A DNA stretch of 64,000 nt from Calcarisporiella thermophila CBS 279.70 (Eukaryota > Calcarisporiellomycota): NCBI RefSeq assembly GCF_041956535.1, contig NW_027192194.1, forward strand, positions 864,370 to 928,369. The letters run 5' to 3'. The translations under genes and the position numbers were made by a program. The notes beneath the pieces were generated by a model, which worked only from the letters and a program-made list of their open reading frames with translations, was not told where the DNA came from and made no database searches. Shown here one piece after another: positions 35,543 through 46,528 of this stretch; the stretch's first letter is position 1; every line of letters starts with the position of its first letter.

Positions 35543-37284
35543 GCAGGTACAGATATCGAACAATATCTTGGCATCTCACTAAAAAAATAGTTTGTATTTG
35601 AACACTTTTCTTTGATTGTTGAAAAATTGTGGTGTTTTTGCGGATTACTATTCCTATATAACCTTTTAAAAAACAAACATCTAGTCAAAACAAATAAAAT
35701 TGAAAATAGATAATTGAAATCATTTATCAGAGTAATATAACTCCACAAATCTTGTCCTTTCCACTGGATTAAATTGCCATAAAAGAGCCCAGCAATACAA
35801 ACACAATGTTTCTAGCAATTCAATTATATTATGCAACGCGATGTGTTTGTTGTATAGGTGAAAATATTTGTAAGGAACAAAAAAAGTATGTTTGACTGGC
35901 CAGTTTAAAGGATGAACTCATTCCAATAATCGATCCGTCAATGGCTTTCGCATCGTACTGTTCGTATTCGATCTACCCGATCACTATTTAACAGGTTCTT
36001 CGCTTTAAATACTAGCTAATTGAAGCAACGCAAAATTTTTCTAAAATGCGTGCTTACGAATAACGGATATATTTCCAATCAATAATTCTGCACTCTGCAT
36101 CTTGCTAAATATGCCGCAATAAGTATATGCTTGCTTCGTTGAGTAGAGCACGCGTTCACTTCTCAGCATAACTATCATTTTGATGCATTAATTTTCTCAA
36201 GAATATGCAATTCATGATGGATTCATCTTTACATTCACTTATTCTTTAGTGCATTTGGGCTAAGGCTGAAATTGCAGCGGGAAACGCACTAATATGAAAC
36301 TAAATAGCATTATAGAGATAATTCTGAAATCTGTTAAATTGCAAGAATATGAATTTTTTGGTAAGTGTTATCTAGCTTAATAGTGCCAATAAAATGGAGA
36401 GCTATACATGGTTTCAGAAATAATAGAAATATTATTTGATCAAGCCCTAAAATGAGATAATACGTATAAAAGTTCTGTGTGAAAGTAAGTCTAGAAAGGA
36501 TGTCTTAATGTATATCAAAAGTTGCGCGATGGATTTGTTTTGTTTATCCTACTGGGAATTTGGGCGGTTTTTATTGCTGTGATTACAATGCCAATACGAT
36601 AATTTATTTTAGAAGGTCAAGTGGTTTATTCACCCCCTCCTTTTCTTTCGAAGCTTATCGGTTTCATACTCTCCATGTCGCACATAAGCAGATTATCAAA
36701 CCATCGATGGGAGCGCAAGATTTTCTTCGAAATCTACAAGTTTCAATATTGTTGCTATTCGAGTAGATTTTTTCTAGATTCCTAGATCCAAGTTGATATC
36801 ATTGAAGTCCTTTGTATATTAGCTAGATTTTGGTTTTGTTTTTAGAACCAGGGTCATAAGATATATGCTTGAATGTTTATAATGATGGGAAATATCTTGA
36901 GCAGTGCTATTAAGCATAGCCAAGCTGACTTCTCTTGATACGTTTTTTGTTAATGCCTTATTTTGACACTTTCAACAATTCGATGGTGGCAACAAGGATA
37001 TCTCTCCGAGTTCGCCCGCAAAATTTTCACGCGTTCTAATGCATCACCTAGACTTTCTAACCCCGGCCGTATCTTTTAAATTTCTCCAAACGCTTACATC
37101 TCTCGTTGCTTCTCTCCAAGTCTGCTCAAACTCGAACTAAACTATTTGTAAATAAAAAGGTAAATAATTGTGAGTGAGGCTAGGCTCTAGAATTTAAATT
37201 CAAAGAGCCCATTCTGAGACTCTTTTAGACATTCGAATTAATTCGCGGTTTCTTGATATTTTTTTAGTCAATTATCTAACAATC
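35543..37284. other. long intergenic region upstream of malate dehydrogenase
   Basis: 1.74 kb with no convincing coding frame. The last ~150 bp probably include the MDH leader: a possible 5'-UTR intron runs from a GTAAAT donor near 37160 to the AG at 37267. An in-frame mitochondrial presequence could not be found. Confidence 0.45.
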
Positions 37285-38385
37285 ATGGTTAAAGTCACCA
37301 TCTGCGGAGCCGCTGGCGGTATCGGTCAGCCACTCAGTCTTCTCCTCAAGAACTGTGACCTGATCAGTCACCTTTCGCTCTATGATATTGTGAACACACC
37401 TGGCGTTGCCGCCGATCTTTCTCACATTAACAGTAAGGCTAAAGTCACCGGTCACATTGGCAACGATGCCCTCCCCGAAGCCGTGAAAGACTCTGATGTT
37501 GTTGTCATTCCCGCTGGTGTTCCGCGAAAACCCGGTATGACTCGGGACGATCTGTTCAAGATCAATGCCGGAATTGTGCGAGATCTTGCGACTGCATGTG
37601 CTCAGCATTGTCCCAAAGCTTTTATGCTTATTATCTCCAACCCAGTAAACTCGACAGTCCCGATCGTGGCCGAAGTATTCAAGAAGCACAATGTCTATGA
37701 CCCCAGACGGTAAATTTTTAAACGTCTCGGAGTTTTGGAATTCCTTTTAATACTATTTTTAACGAGCAGCATTTTTGGTGTTACTACTCTTGATGTGGTG
37801 CGCGCGTCCACCTTCGTTACCGAGGTCAACACTTCTCTCGATCCGCGCACCACGCGTGTTAATGTCATCGGCGGTCACTCCGGGGTTACCATCATCCCCA
37901 TTCTGTCGCAAGTTGCCCAATTTTCGCAAGAGCAAACCGACGCCCTTACCAACCGCATTCAGTTTGGTGGTGATGAGGTGGTTAAGGCGAAGGCGGGAGC
38001 TGGCTCGGCTACTTTATCGATGGCTTATGCCGGTGCCCGCTTCACAATTGCTGTGCTCGAGGCGGCTTTCGGTGGAAAGAAGGGCAATGTCGAATGCTCA
38101 TATGTGGATTTGAATGCGGATCCACAAAATGGCGAGCCTGTGAAACAATTGAACGGAGGGCTGCCATATTTTGCCGTACCGGTTGAACTTGGAGTAGGTT
38201 TTGAAACTCTGATGGCTAAATGATGGCATAGTTAACCTGATTTTTCATTTTGTTAGCCTAATGGCCTTGAAAAGATCCACTCCATTGGGCAGATTACTAC
38301 TTATGAGAGACAGCTCATTGAAAAGGCCATCCCTGAGCTTAAAGGAAACATCGAAAAGGGTGTGTCTTTCGTCCAACAAAATTAA
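37285..38385 (+). CDS. MDH: NAD-dependent malate dehydrogenase
   Basis: Three exons (37285-37709, 37770-38193, 38257-38385) sum to 978 nt, 325 residues. The Rossmann motif ([18 protein letters not shown]) is at the very N-terminus, followed by [37 protein letters not shown] (mobile loop with substrate arginines), [24 protein letters not shown] (catalytic Asp and Arg) and [14 protein letters not shown] (catalytic His). It interconverts malate and oxaloacetate. As annotated there is no mitochondrial presequence and the tail SFVQQN lacks a peroxisomal targeting SKL, so a cytosolic enzyme is implied. An undetected upstream targeting exon remains possible. Codon use is GC-richer than neighbours, fitting high expression. 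Confidence 0.97.
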
Positions 38386-39035
38386 TTTTAAACCGTTTTT
38401 TATTTGATTACTTTTGAAGTATAAATATCAGTAAAGTCTGTTTATAAGGTGCAAAGAATTCAATTGAAAATAAATTAATAGCGGGCAAATCTCCATCGCA
38501 ATGAAATATTGAAGACTCTCTTCAAATAATGTAAAAAGGGAGAAAATTGATTGGTTAGAAGTTTAAATTGGAAGTTGCGAATTTTACGAGTAATGCATAA
38601 TGAAAAAATAGTAATATTAGGCGTACAAAGCTTACTAAGAGGGTTAATTGAGACATCAAATACCCCTTAAACTTTGATATGTGGACCCATCCAGTCACCT
38701 TAAGACAATTTGTTAGGCATATCGCCCTATAAAAAACGCGAAGTCTTGGAAGAAATATATTTAAAAGATTAACGCTCTTTGATTGTTTAGTAGAGTATCA
38801 ATTCTAAACAATCAAGACCGCGCTCGATAACACCAAAGATCCTGTTCTTACATGGATATACAATGAAACTCTTAAATTTTCGACTGGGTAATGAAAAATC
38901 GTCCGATGCAGCAGTGTGACTGCCAATTAGTTCAACCTTACGTCACCCAGTAAGATAAATGCGATCCGAAAACATCCCTGCCAAAACTTCTCTTCTTTTT
39001 TTCTATTTGTTTCCAACGATAAAACACTCAAAGCA
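38386..39035. promoter_or_regulatory. intergenic and peroxiredoxin promoter region
   Basis: It contains a perfect 12-bp inverted repeat (38779-38815). The Prx-proximal part has TGTGACTG (38915-38922, reverse of the HomolD box CAGTCACA), a CCAAT at 38922-38926 and TTACGTCA (38938-38945, reverse TGACGTAA, an Atf/CREB-type CRE). These sit about 90-120 bp upstream of the start codon. Stress control by an Atf1-like factor is inferred. Confidence 0.45.
38779..38815. repeat. perfect 12-bp inverted repeat
   Basis: TTGATTGTTTAG (38779-38790), 13-nt spacer, CTAAACAATCAA (38804-38815). No associated gene. Confidence 0.8.
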
Positions 39036-39820
39036 ATGTGTACGTCGATGTTGCAAAATCTTACGTGATTTGTTTACTAAAATGTGAATCATTTTGGAAA
39101 AAAATAATAGGCGCCCAAGTTCAGAAACCCGCTCCCTTCTTCAAGGGTACTGCTGTAGTCGACGGCGAGTTCAAGACCATCTCCCTCGATGACTTCAAGG
39201 GCAAGTACCTCGTTCTTTTCTTCTACCCTCTCGACTTCACCTTCGTGTGCCCTACCGAGATTGTGGCCTTCTCCGACTCCATTGAGGAATTCAAGAAGCG
39301 CGATGTTAATGTTGTTGCATGCTCTGTTGACTCCGAATTCTCACACCTTGCTTGGTAACTACACATCTCTCTCTATGATAAAGAACTGCTCAGCTTAACA
39401 GAGCCCTTACATAGGATCAACACTCCTCGCAAGGAGGGAGGTCTTGGCGAGATGAAGATCCCGATTCTTTCTGACATCACCAAGAAGGTATCCCGTGACT
39501 ACGGCGTCCTCATTGAGGATGCTGGAGTCTCCCTCCGTGGTCTCTTCATCATCGACCCCAACGGCATTGTCCGCCAGATCACCATCAATGACTTGCCTGT
39601 TGGCCGCAATGTCCAGGAGATCCTTCGTCTTATTGATGCCTTTAAGTTCACTGATGAGCACGGTGAGGTTTGGTGCGTATCATTGAATTGACCCCTTTTT
39701 TTTGCAAATGGAAATTGATATAATTTTGTTTTTTATAGCCCTGCCAACTGGAACGCTGGCTCTGCCACCATGAAGGCCAACCCCAAGGACTCGAAGGAGT
39801 ACTTTGCCAAGCAGGCTTAA
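39036..39820 (+). CDS. TSA1/TPX1: typical 2-Cys peroxiredoxin
   Basis: Four exons (39036-39039, 39111-39354, 39415-39672, 39739-39820) sum to 588 nt, 195 residues, the usual Prx1 length. The first coding exon is only ATGT; joining to exon 2 gives [17 protein letters not shown], the expected Tsa1-like N-terminus. The peroxidatic cysteine lies in [15 protein letters not shown] and the resolving cysteine in GEVCPANW, split by the last intron. GGLGEMKIP and a C-terminal YFAKQ tail are both present, the features tied to hyperoxidation sensitivity. It reduces hydrogen peroxide using thioredoxin and can act as a chaperone and redox relay. Codon use is biased, consistent with abundant expression. Confidence 0.96.
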
Positions 39821-40045
39821 GCTCCAAGCTACTTAAAATATAGATTTTTCTTTATATCATCTTAGAATGTCATTACACTAAGTTCTATATGTCTTTGTTT
39901 CAAAGAAGACAAAAAGGTTATAGATAAAAGCATAATTGAACAATTGGGCACATTGGTTAGAATAGTTGGAATGAAGAGCTTGAATCCAAATGTTCAGATT
40001 TTTCAGCATATTTAAATCTATCAGAATTCGCAGAGATCCTTATTG

Positions 40046-40053
40046 CAGTCACA
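40046..40053 (+). promoter_or_regulatory. HomolD-like octamer CAGTCACA
   Basis: It lies 80 bp upstream of the RUS-family start codon and matches the fission-yeast HomolD core-promoter element. It is supported only by sequence identity and position. Confidence 0.3.
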
Positions 40054-40132
40054 TAGATAGTTACACAAAGTGTAAAGAAGCGTGGGATTTAGCCCGAAAA
40101 CTCTCCTTCACTCTCTCCGCAATTTACCAGAC

Positions 40133-41923
40133 ATGTTAGCGAATCATTACCTCCGTACGTGTCTGCGACTCTCTTACAGTAGACAGCATGTTCGTACCCT
40201 GTATCAGTCCACTACCAAAAACAGTGCATCTGCCGCACCTCTACTCTCTCCGATGCCCCCAGAGTCACCCCCACTAGCGCAAATTCCCACTCGGCTTCGA
40301 GTTATTCAACAAGTAAAGCGCCCTTGGTCTGGGTGGATACCCCTCTCCGTGACGATTCTTCCTGAAAGCAAAACGCGCACCTTTCGATATGAAAATTCCC
40401 AATGTGAGCCGTTATACTCCCGATGGCAACCTCGGAAGATTATTTCTCTTTTTTTACCTAAACACCATAACTCAGTCATACCTCAGTACTGGGGATTTAT
40501 TCGTTGGCAATTTTTGCATAACGTAGCTGGGGCCGCGACTGGAGGTAAGAGGCAGCTCTAACTATTGTTGGCGAATATAAGCACAACTTAATTGACAATT
40601 CCAGAACTTATTTCATTATCCTTTTTTAGTACTTTCGACACAATCATTATTGTACGCGATTGGGCTCGGGGCAGGATCCATTCCTGTAAATTAGGAGAAA
40701 TTATCGAAATTATAGTGGTTTGAATTCTAATGATTTGTTCATTAGCTTGCAGCTGCTTTAAATTGGGTCATCAAAGATGGGCTTGGACAACTCGGAGGAG
40801 TAGTCTATGCATCCTTCATTAATGATCGGTTTGATTCAGAACCGAAACGATACCGATGGCATGCCACCGTCGCAATGCAATGTGCTAGCTTACTTGAGAT
40901 GCTTACTCCGTTATGTCCGGGTGCTTTTCTGCTACTGGCTTCTATATCCAATATTGGTAATTGAAACGGAAAGTCTGAACATTTTGTCTGATAGTTCTTG
41001 CTCAATTATTTGTTCTTTATTCCTGTTTTATAGCCAAAAATATGGCATGGTTAGCAAGCTCCGCGACCCGTGCCCAAATGCACAAATCTTTTATGCTTAG
41101 AGACAAGTAAATCTTTTTCTTTTCAATTGAAAACGCATGCTATATTAATAGATTGGCATCTTCCTCTAGCCTGGGTGATATTACTGCAAAAGCAGGGTCA
41201 CAAAGCACGGCCGCTGGTCTTTTGGGTACCGGCCTTGGCATTTTCATATCTGCTGGAATCACAATGGCCTCATCCCACTTTTTAATCCAAAACGAAACGC
41301 AAACTCTGATCGCGCTTTTCGCTGCGTTCGTTCCGCTTTCAACCTATACCTTATATGCAAACTATAAATCGAGCCTCCACGTTATTACCCCTACTCTCAA
41401 CATTCCCCGCACAGAAATAATTTTCCACAGGGTATTATCACAAATCTTTGACGAGAGGCTTAATAATCCCAAAGAAGTAGCGAGAGCAGTTTTGACACCG
41501 GTCGAGGTTGCGAAGAGAGAATGTTTCGTAAAGCGCTATAAGACCCCCTTCTCCAGGATAGTTAAAATTCAATCCCCTCTAAACGAGGTGCCAAACTCGG
41601 AAGAACTCATCTGCGCTATACGTCAAGAGAATCTCGAGCAAAATGAAAAATATTATTTGCTTTTGTCTAACCAGGCCGTTCGCTTGTGGTTTACGGACGA
41701 TGCGACTTCATTAGATATTATTAAAGGATTCTACCACAGCTGTGTTTTGCGGTTTGCCAAGGAAAAGATAGAAGGTGAAGAGGCCATTGCTGCGCATAGA
41801 TGGGTGAATGAGACTTTTCCTCCATTGATACGCGAGCTGGTCGCTCGAGGATGGGATGTTGAATCGTTATTTTTGATTGAAAACGACCGAGGAAGTCTTA
41901 GGATAGAATCAGATTATAGTTAG
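40133..41923 (+). CDS. RUS/DUF647-family protein, probably mitochondrial
   Basis: Five exons (40133-40544, 40630-40685, 40746-40956, 41034-41106, 41152-41923) sum to 1524 nt, 507 residues. The first Met in a good context (MLANHYLRTCLRLSYSRQHV) gives an Arg/Ser/Leu-rich, acid-free N-terminus typical of mitochondrial targeting. The family core follows: YWGFIRWQFLHNVAGAATG, STQSLLYAIGLGAGSIP, AAALNWVIKDGLGQLGGVVY, DRFDSEPKRYRW, LLEMLTPLCPGAFLLLASISN and SLGDITAKAGSQSTAAGLLG. Hydrophobic segments suggest an integral or membrane-associated protein. Plant RUS1/RUS2 act in vitamin B6-linked UV-B responses; the human member is C16orf58. The fungal role is unknown. The C-terminal ~200 residues correspond to the variable RUS tail. 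Confidence 0.87.
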
Positions 41924-42638
41924 AGAGGAAAGCCTATGGCAAGCCCTTGCTTCACTTATTCCCTATTAGATTCATCTTATGAGGCTCCCTCTGGGCTACC
42001 AATTGTAATTGCATTTATTTCTTTAAATGTATAGCGACCCAAAATCAACGCCTCTCCGTCAATAGAAGGGATACATTACCCCAAGTCAACCAATAAATAG
42101 AATACTTTAAGTCATATATAAATAACCATGTGATAACTGGGGATATTGTAACGGGCATAAGAAGAAAACTAAGATGAATTCCACGAATGTATTAATGCTG
42201 CATTCACAGTAAAAGCTATCATGCTTCATCGAGCGAATTCCACAGGAGAAAAGTACGACGACATCACCAATCATGATAGATTCCAACAAGGGATATAAAG
42301 TAGAGTGCATCTTAGACCACAGAAAGCTTTAGAGGTATGAAAGAGTACCCTCATGACAGGTAATAGCGCTTAGGTATCTAGATGAAAATATAAGAAATAC
42401 CATATTAAAATTTATTTTCCAGGGAAATAGCTCCCGATTCATAACAAGCTAATGGCATTGATAAAACAGGGAATTATCAAAATGAGAAGACTTGTTTATT
42501 ATATATATAAATTTATATATAAAATAGATTTTAAGGTTAAAATTTTACAAGGGATTAAACTAATTAAAAGCTAGATATTTCTTGAAAAATTGGAATAATC
42601 CTCCATAGGGATTGGCTCGTCTATGCGCGTGGAGACTG
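41924..42638. other. convergent intergenic region
   Basis: 3' UTR space of the RUS and chitin synthase genes. It contains an AT-rich palindromic run near 42499-42525. No gene seen. Confidence 0.5.
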
Positions 42639-45600
42639 TCAAAGGTCCATCTTGTGGAAAGATGCACTTTTTGATGTTGAAGATTTAGAAGAATTTGAAG
42701 CGGAGGATTCCTTATTTACCAAGGTCCTCCTAGGGGGGATTACAAACTGAGGACGACTGACTCGTTCCCACTCACACCATCGTTTCATCACCACTGTTTC
42801 CGCCTTCTCCCTGTGATCTACCGGTTCCGATGGATCCTCACAGCTGGTCCGCGAGTCCCTTCGTACATCCCTCACAATTTTCTCGTTCTCGCTAACCATA
42901 CGTGTCTGCCCCCAGGAGAAATCGTCAAAATGCCAAAATGCATATACCGGGAGAATAAAATTCCACACAGGGAGGGAAAGGAGGTAGATGAACATCCACG
43001 CAACATACATGAGTTTACGACTGCTCATGACGATGAGAACTGCAGGAAGTCCCAAAATTGCACCGAGCAACAGTAGTGGGATGACAGGTGGAGGGTAGGT
43101 GAATGCAGAGGCCACAATGAGGTAGAATGTAAAGCAAATTGCGGCAGGCAAAACAACCGTTCCGATCAGCTCGAGGAGCACTACAAATTGCATCGAAAAG
43201 CAGAAGGTGCCGCATAGATCACGTACCATCACAAGCTCAAGAAGGTTGTGCACGGTGCTATTAATCCACCTGCGACGCTGAGAGAGCAGCACGCGAAACG
43301 TATTGGGGACCACAGTCTTACATACAGATTGGGGAACAAAAATCATTTTTCGCCTCGGAAAGGTGCGAAGCATAAGCGTAGTGAGAAAGCGATCCTCTCC
43401 CAGGAGAAGCAGGTTCTTTTTGTGAAGTGTGTCGACGGCATTTTCCGAGTAACTCACGATGATGTCTGGGTTAGCCAGCAGAGGAACCCATTGCCCTTCG
43501 CCCTTGGGCGCCTTCACACGATACATACAGAAGCACCCAGGTAAACAGGTAACACCGCCGAATACGGACTCGAAAGCTTTGTTAAGGTGATGCGAAATGT
43601 AATACTCGAACACCTGTATCATCGTCACCCAACTGTCCATCTTATTTGCAATCCTGGTCTCCCCGCACAATCCCATGACTCGTGGATTTCGCGACATACA
43701 TGCAACCATGTGCGTCAAGCTGTCTGGGTATACTTTGGTGTCAGCATCTACCATTAACACAGCCTCATATTGGTCAGGAGTAACCCCTCCCACTGCCACA
43801 AACGCATTGAAAAGCTCGTACTCAAGAGCCGTCATTCGATCATCGAACATAACTTTCTGCAGGAAATTCATAAGGATGATTTGACTGTCCCGCTTACCAC
43901 GATTGCCTGGTTTATTATCGCTTTGCTCATCTGCCGTTCCGCATTTTGCAATCAATATCATAGGCACCTTTGAACCTCCTCCCTCTTTGATATAATAGCC
44001 CGCAAATACCTTGGCTCGATTATGCCTACGTGTTCCATCCGAAACTGCGACATAAGAGCATGGCTCAACCAAGTCAGGAGAGACGACCAAATCCTGCATC
44101 ATTCCCAACACAATATCAGGGGTAGGCTCATTATTACCGGACCCCGTGATAATTCCGTCTGCGATCACTACGAGCAGTTTCTGCTGATAGTCGGTTGCAG
44201 CGAGAGAGTCAAAAGTGGCACGAAGTCCTTCCCTTCCCTCGGAGTAGCAAGTTACGAGACAAATAGTGTACATGGGGCGAAAGTTAAGATTAGAGATGGT
44301 AGAGCAGCGAGCAGCTTCTGAGGAAAAGAGCTGAATAGATGTTAACTCATCGACCGATAATCCTGGACGAGGAGACCCAAGTAAGACATTATCAGGGCTG
44401 AACGGAGGGGAGGGTAAATTCATTGTATAGTCGAGAGAATACGCGTTTCGGGGGCGCGTGGCTGTGGTGATGGTAGAGCTACGACGTGAAAGAATATGAT
44501 CAGTGGTCGAGAACACACTCAGTGCACTAAGGGAGGCAGCGGGAGGAGAGTCAGCTGTAGATAGCATCGGTGGACGACGTAGGCTATTATAAGGACGAAT
44601 GGGCTCGTAGATTTTTCCTGGAGTGGAATAACGTGATCTTCTTGGTAAAAGGCTCGATCGTCTTCTTTGACTACTCGTAGAGAACAAAAGATATCGAGTT
44701 AGGATTGGTTAAACACGAAGTAAAAATAATATTAGTGAACACATGCTTTTCAAAAGAGCTTTGAGAGCGTTCTAAATTGGGTGAAGCATTGCTCCGCGTG
44801 TCCATTGGCAAATTGAATGTGCTATTTTCCCACATTTCAATGTCCCTTTCCCGCCCGGGACTCTTCCGGATGTTCACCAGTCTCTGGGCTAAGACCCAGC
44901 TGAAGAACAAGGCAAGGAAAAAACGTGCAAACACGACGCCAATAATAAATACTATCGAAACGTACATGATGAAGTCAGAGAGCATACATCCCACTGAGCG
45001 ATTCGCCAACACCCCAATACGCACTATAGATGACATGCAGTTATTGGACTCTCTCCACCATTGCGATCTCCACAAGAAGAGAGTCGCATCGCGGCCGGCA
45101 AAGTTTGAGGCATGTGCGGTAAACTCTGCCAAGTCCGGGTTCACCGAAATATTCGGAAGAAGTCTCTGCAGACGGCTAAAATCCAACACAGCACTAATAG
45201 AAAAATAAAGTTCGTTGAGGGTTCATTCAGGGTGATATCTCGTCAAAAATCTATAGATGTAATACCCGTTATAAATAACCAAGTTCCTGTCCGACTTTAG
45301 AATATCCTCCCACTCATAATATACCTCTCCAAGCAGCTTATATTCGGACAAGGGTCTCGAGTTTCCAGTAGCATGGCATGGATTCTTATCTGGTAAATCT
45401 TGTGCACCGTTTCTGTAGATCGAAAGTTTTGCAACTGCGCAACCAATGTATTCAAGGGCAGTTTGTGAGGTAGCGGCATCCCCAGCACACGTTTCCATAA
45501 TACTGCGGGAAACAGTATCAGCAATGGTGGAGAGTTGTGTTTCGACGGGCTGAGTGATAAGGTCATCGAAACCATAAGCATGACCTTGGGCTATAAAATA

Positions 45601-46528
45601 GGATTCCCCAAGATCTGTAATCCTAATACGTGCAAGTGGCTCCTTGCACATTACTGGCTGTAAACCGAAACTGAGAAAGCCGACACATCCACAGAGCAGG
45701 ATGATAATGATTATCAACGCGATTTTTTCTCTCCAAGCCCGTTGTTCCATCTGGCTACGAACTCCTGTAAAAGTGAAGAAAGTAATTAGAAAAAAGAAAA
45801 GGCGAGCCGGATAGCCGAGCAATCTAGGTACCGAAACATCTTAGAACAGGATCCAAGGCCCAAAATGTTAAGCATGTCGAAAGAAGGTACCACCAGGACG
45901 GACATTCTCTTCTTGATTGATAGGCATTAATTCTTCTCCAACTGTTACTAGAGTTGATGTAAACTCGATTGATCTTTTCATTCCTTTCCGCACGTTGGGA
46001 AACACTCGGTTTTGGCCATACTTTACTCTCTTTAATAGCCTTCTCGGGTGAACAAGTTTGAGTTAAGTGCGGAAAAGTTGTTTCTATGGGGTGTGGGGCT
46101 GGAGCCCTATCATCTACTGTCAGAATTGCATTCACCGTCTCAAACAAGATACTCTGTGGGGTTGGGTAAGTAGGGGCTTGTTCTGAACTCATCTGGACTT
46201 CGATTTCATCCGCTGAGGTATCTGTCTTTTTCTCTGTGATATCGACTTCAGCACCAGTTACGGGCAACACCGGCAAATTAGAATGAGAAGCCTCATGGAC
46301 TGCTATCTCATCCTGAGTTTGAGGGCAAGCTTGACCATCAACTGAATCCGATTGATCCTGGATGTCAAAACGCTCAAGTGCTGACTTCCAAAGCTCTTCG
46401 ATGTCCAGAAAGTTGTGCTCTTGCCTTGAGTTGAGTTCGTATTGGGGTCTCTGAGTTGGAAAAGACCCCCCTGTGTATACCGTGTCGATATTATCTGAAG
46501 TACCCTGTTTTCCATGATGTTGTGGCAT
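42639..46528 (-). CDS. CHS3: class IV (CHS3-type) chitin synthase
   Basis: Four exons (45832-46528, 45266-45764, 44741-45193, 42639-44670) sum to 3681 nt, 1226 residues. Met at 46528 begins [21 protein letters not shown] disordered ~220-residue N-terminus is followed by [16 protein letters not shown] and [16 protein letters not shown], matching the first Chs3 membrane segment. An extracellular region with conserved cysteines comes next, and a second span near [16 protein letters not shown]. Catalytic motifs are [10 protein letters not shown] (DAD), [28 protein letters not shown] (EDR) and [19 protein letters not shown] (QRRRW), then several C-terminal spans. It polymerises UDP-GlcNAc into chitin at the plasma membrane. 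The donor at 44740 (GTTCAC) is weak and is the least certain junction. Pfa4 palmitoylates the budding-yeast orthologue, and a PFA4 gene is at 14.5 kb. Confidence 0.94.

Noticed and set aside
37035-37140. Upstream frame that could encode a mitochondrial presequence for malate dehydrogenase
   Set aside because: It hits a stop before any usable donor that would join to the MDH exon in frame.
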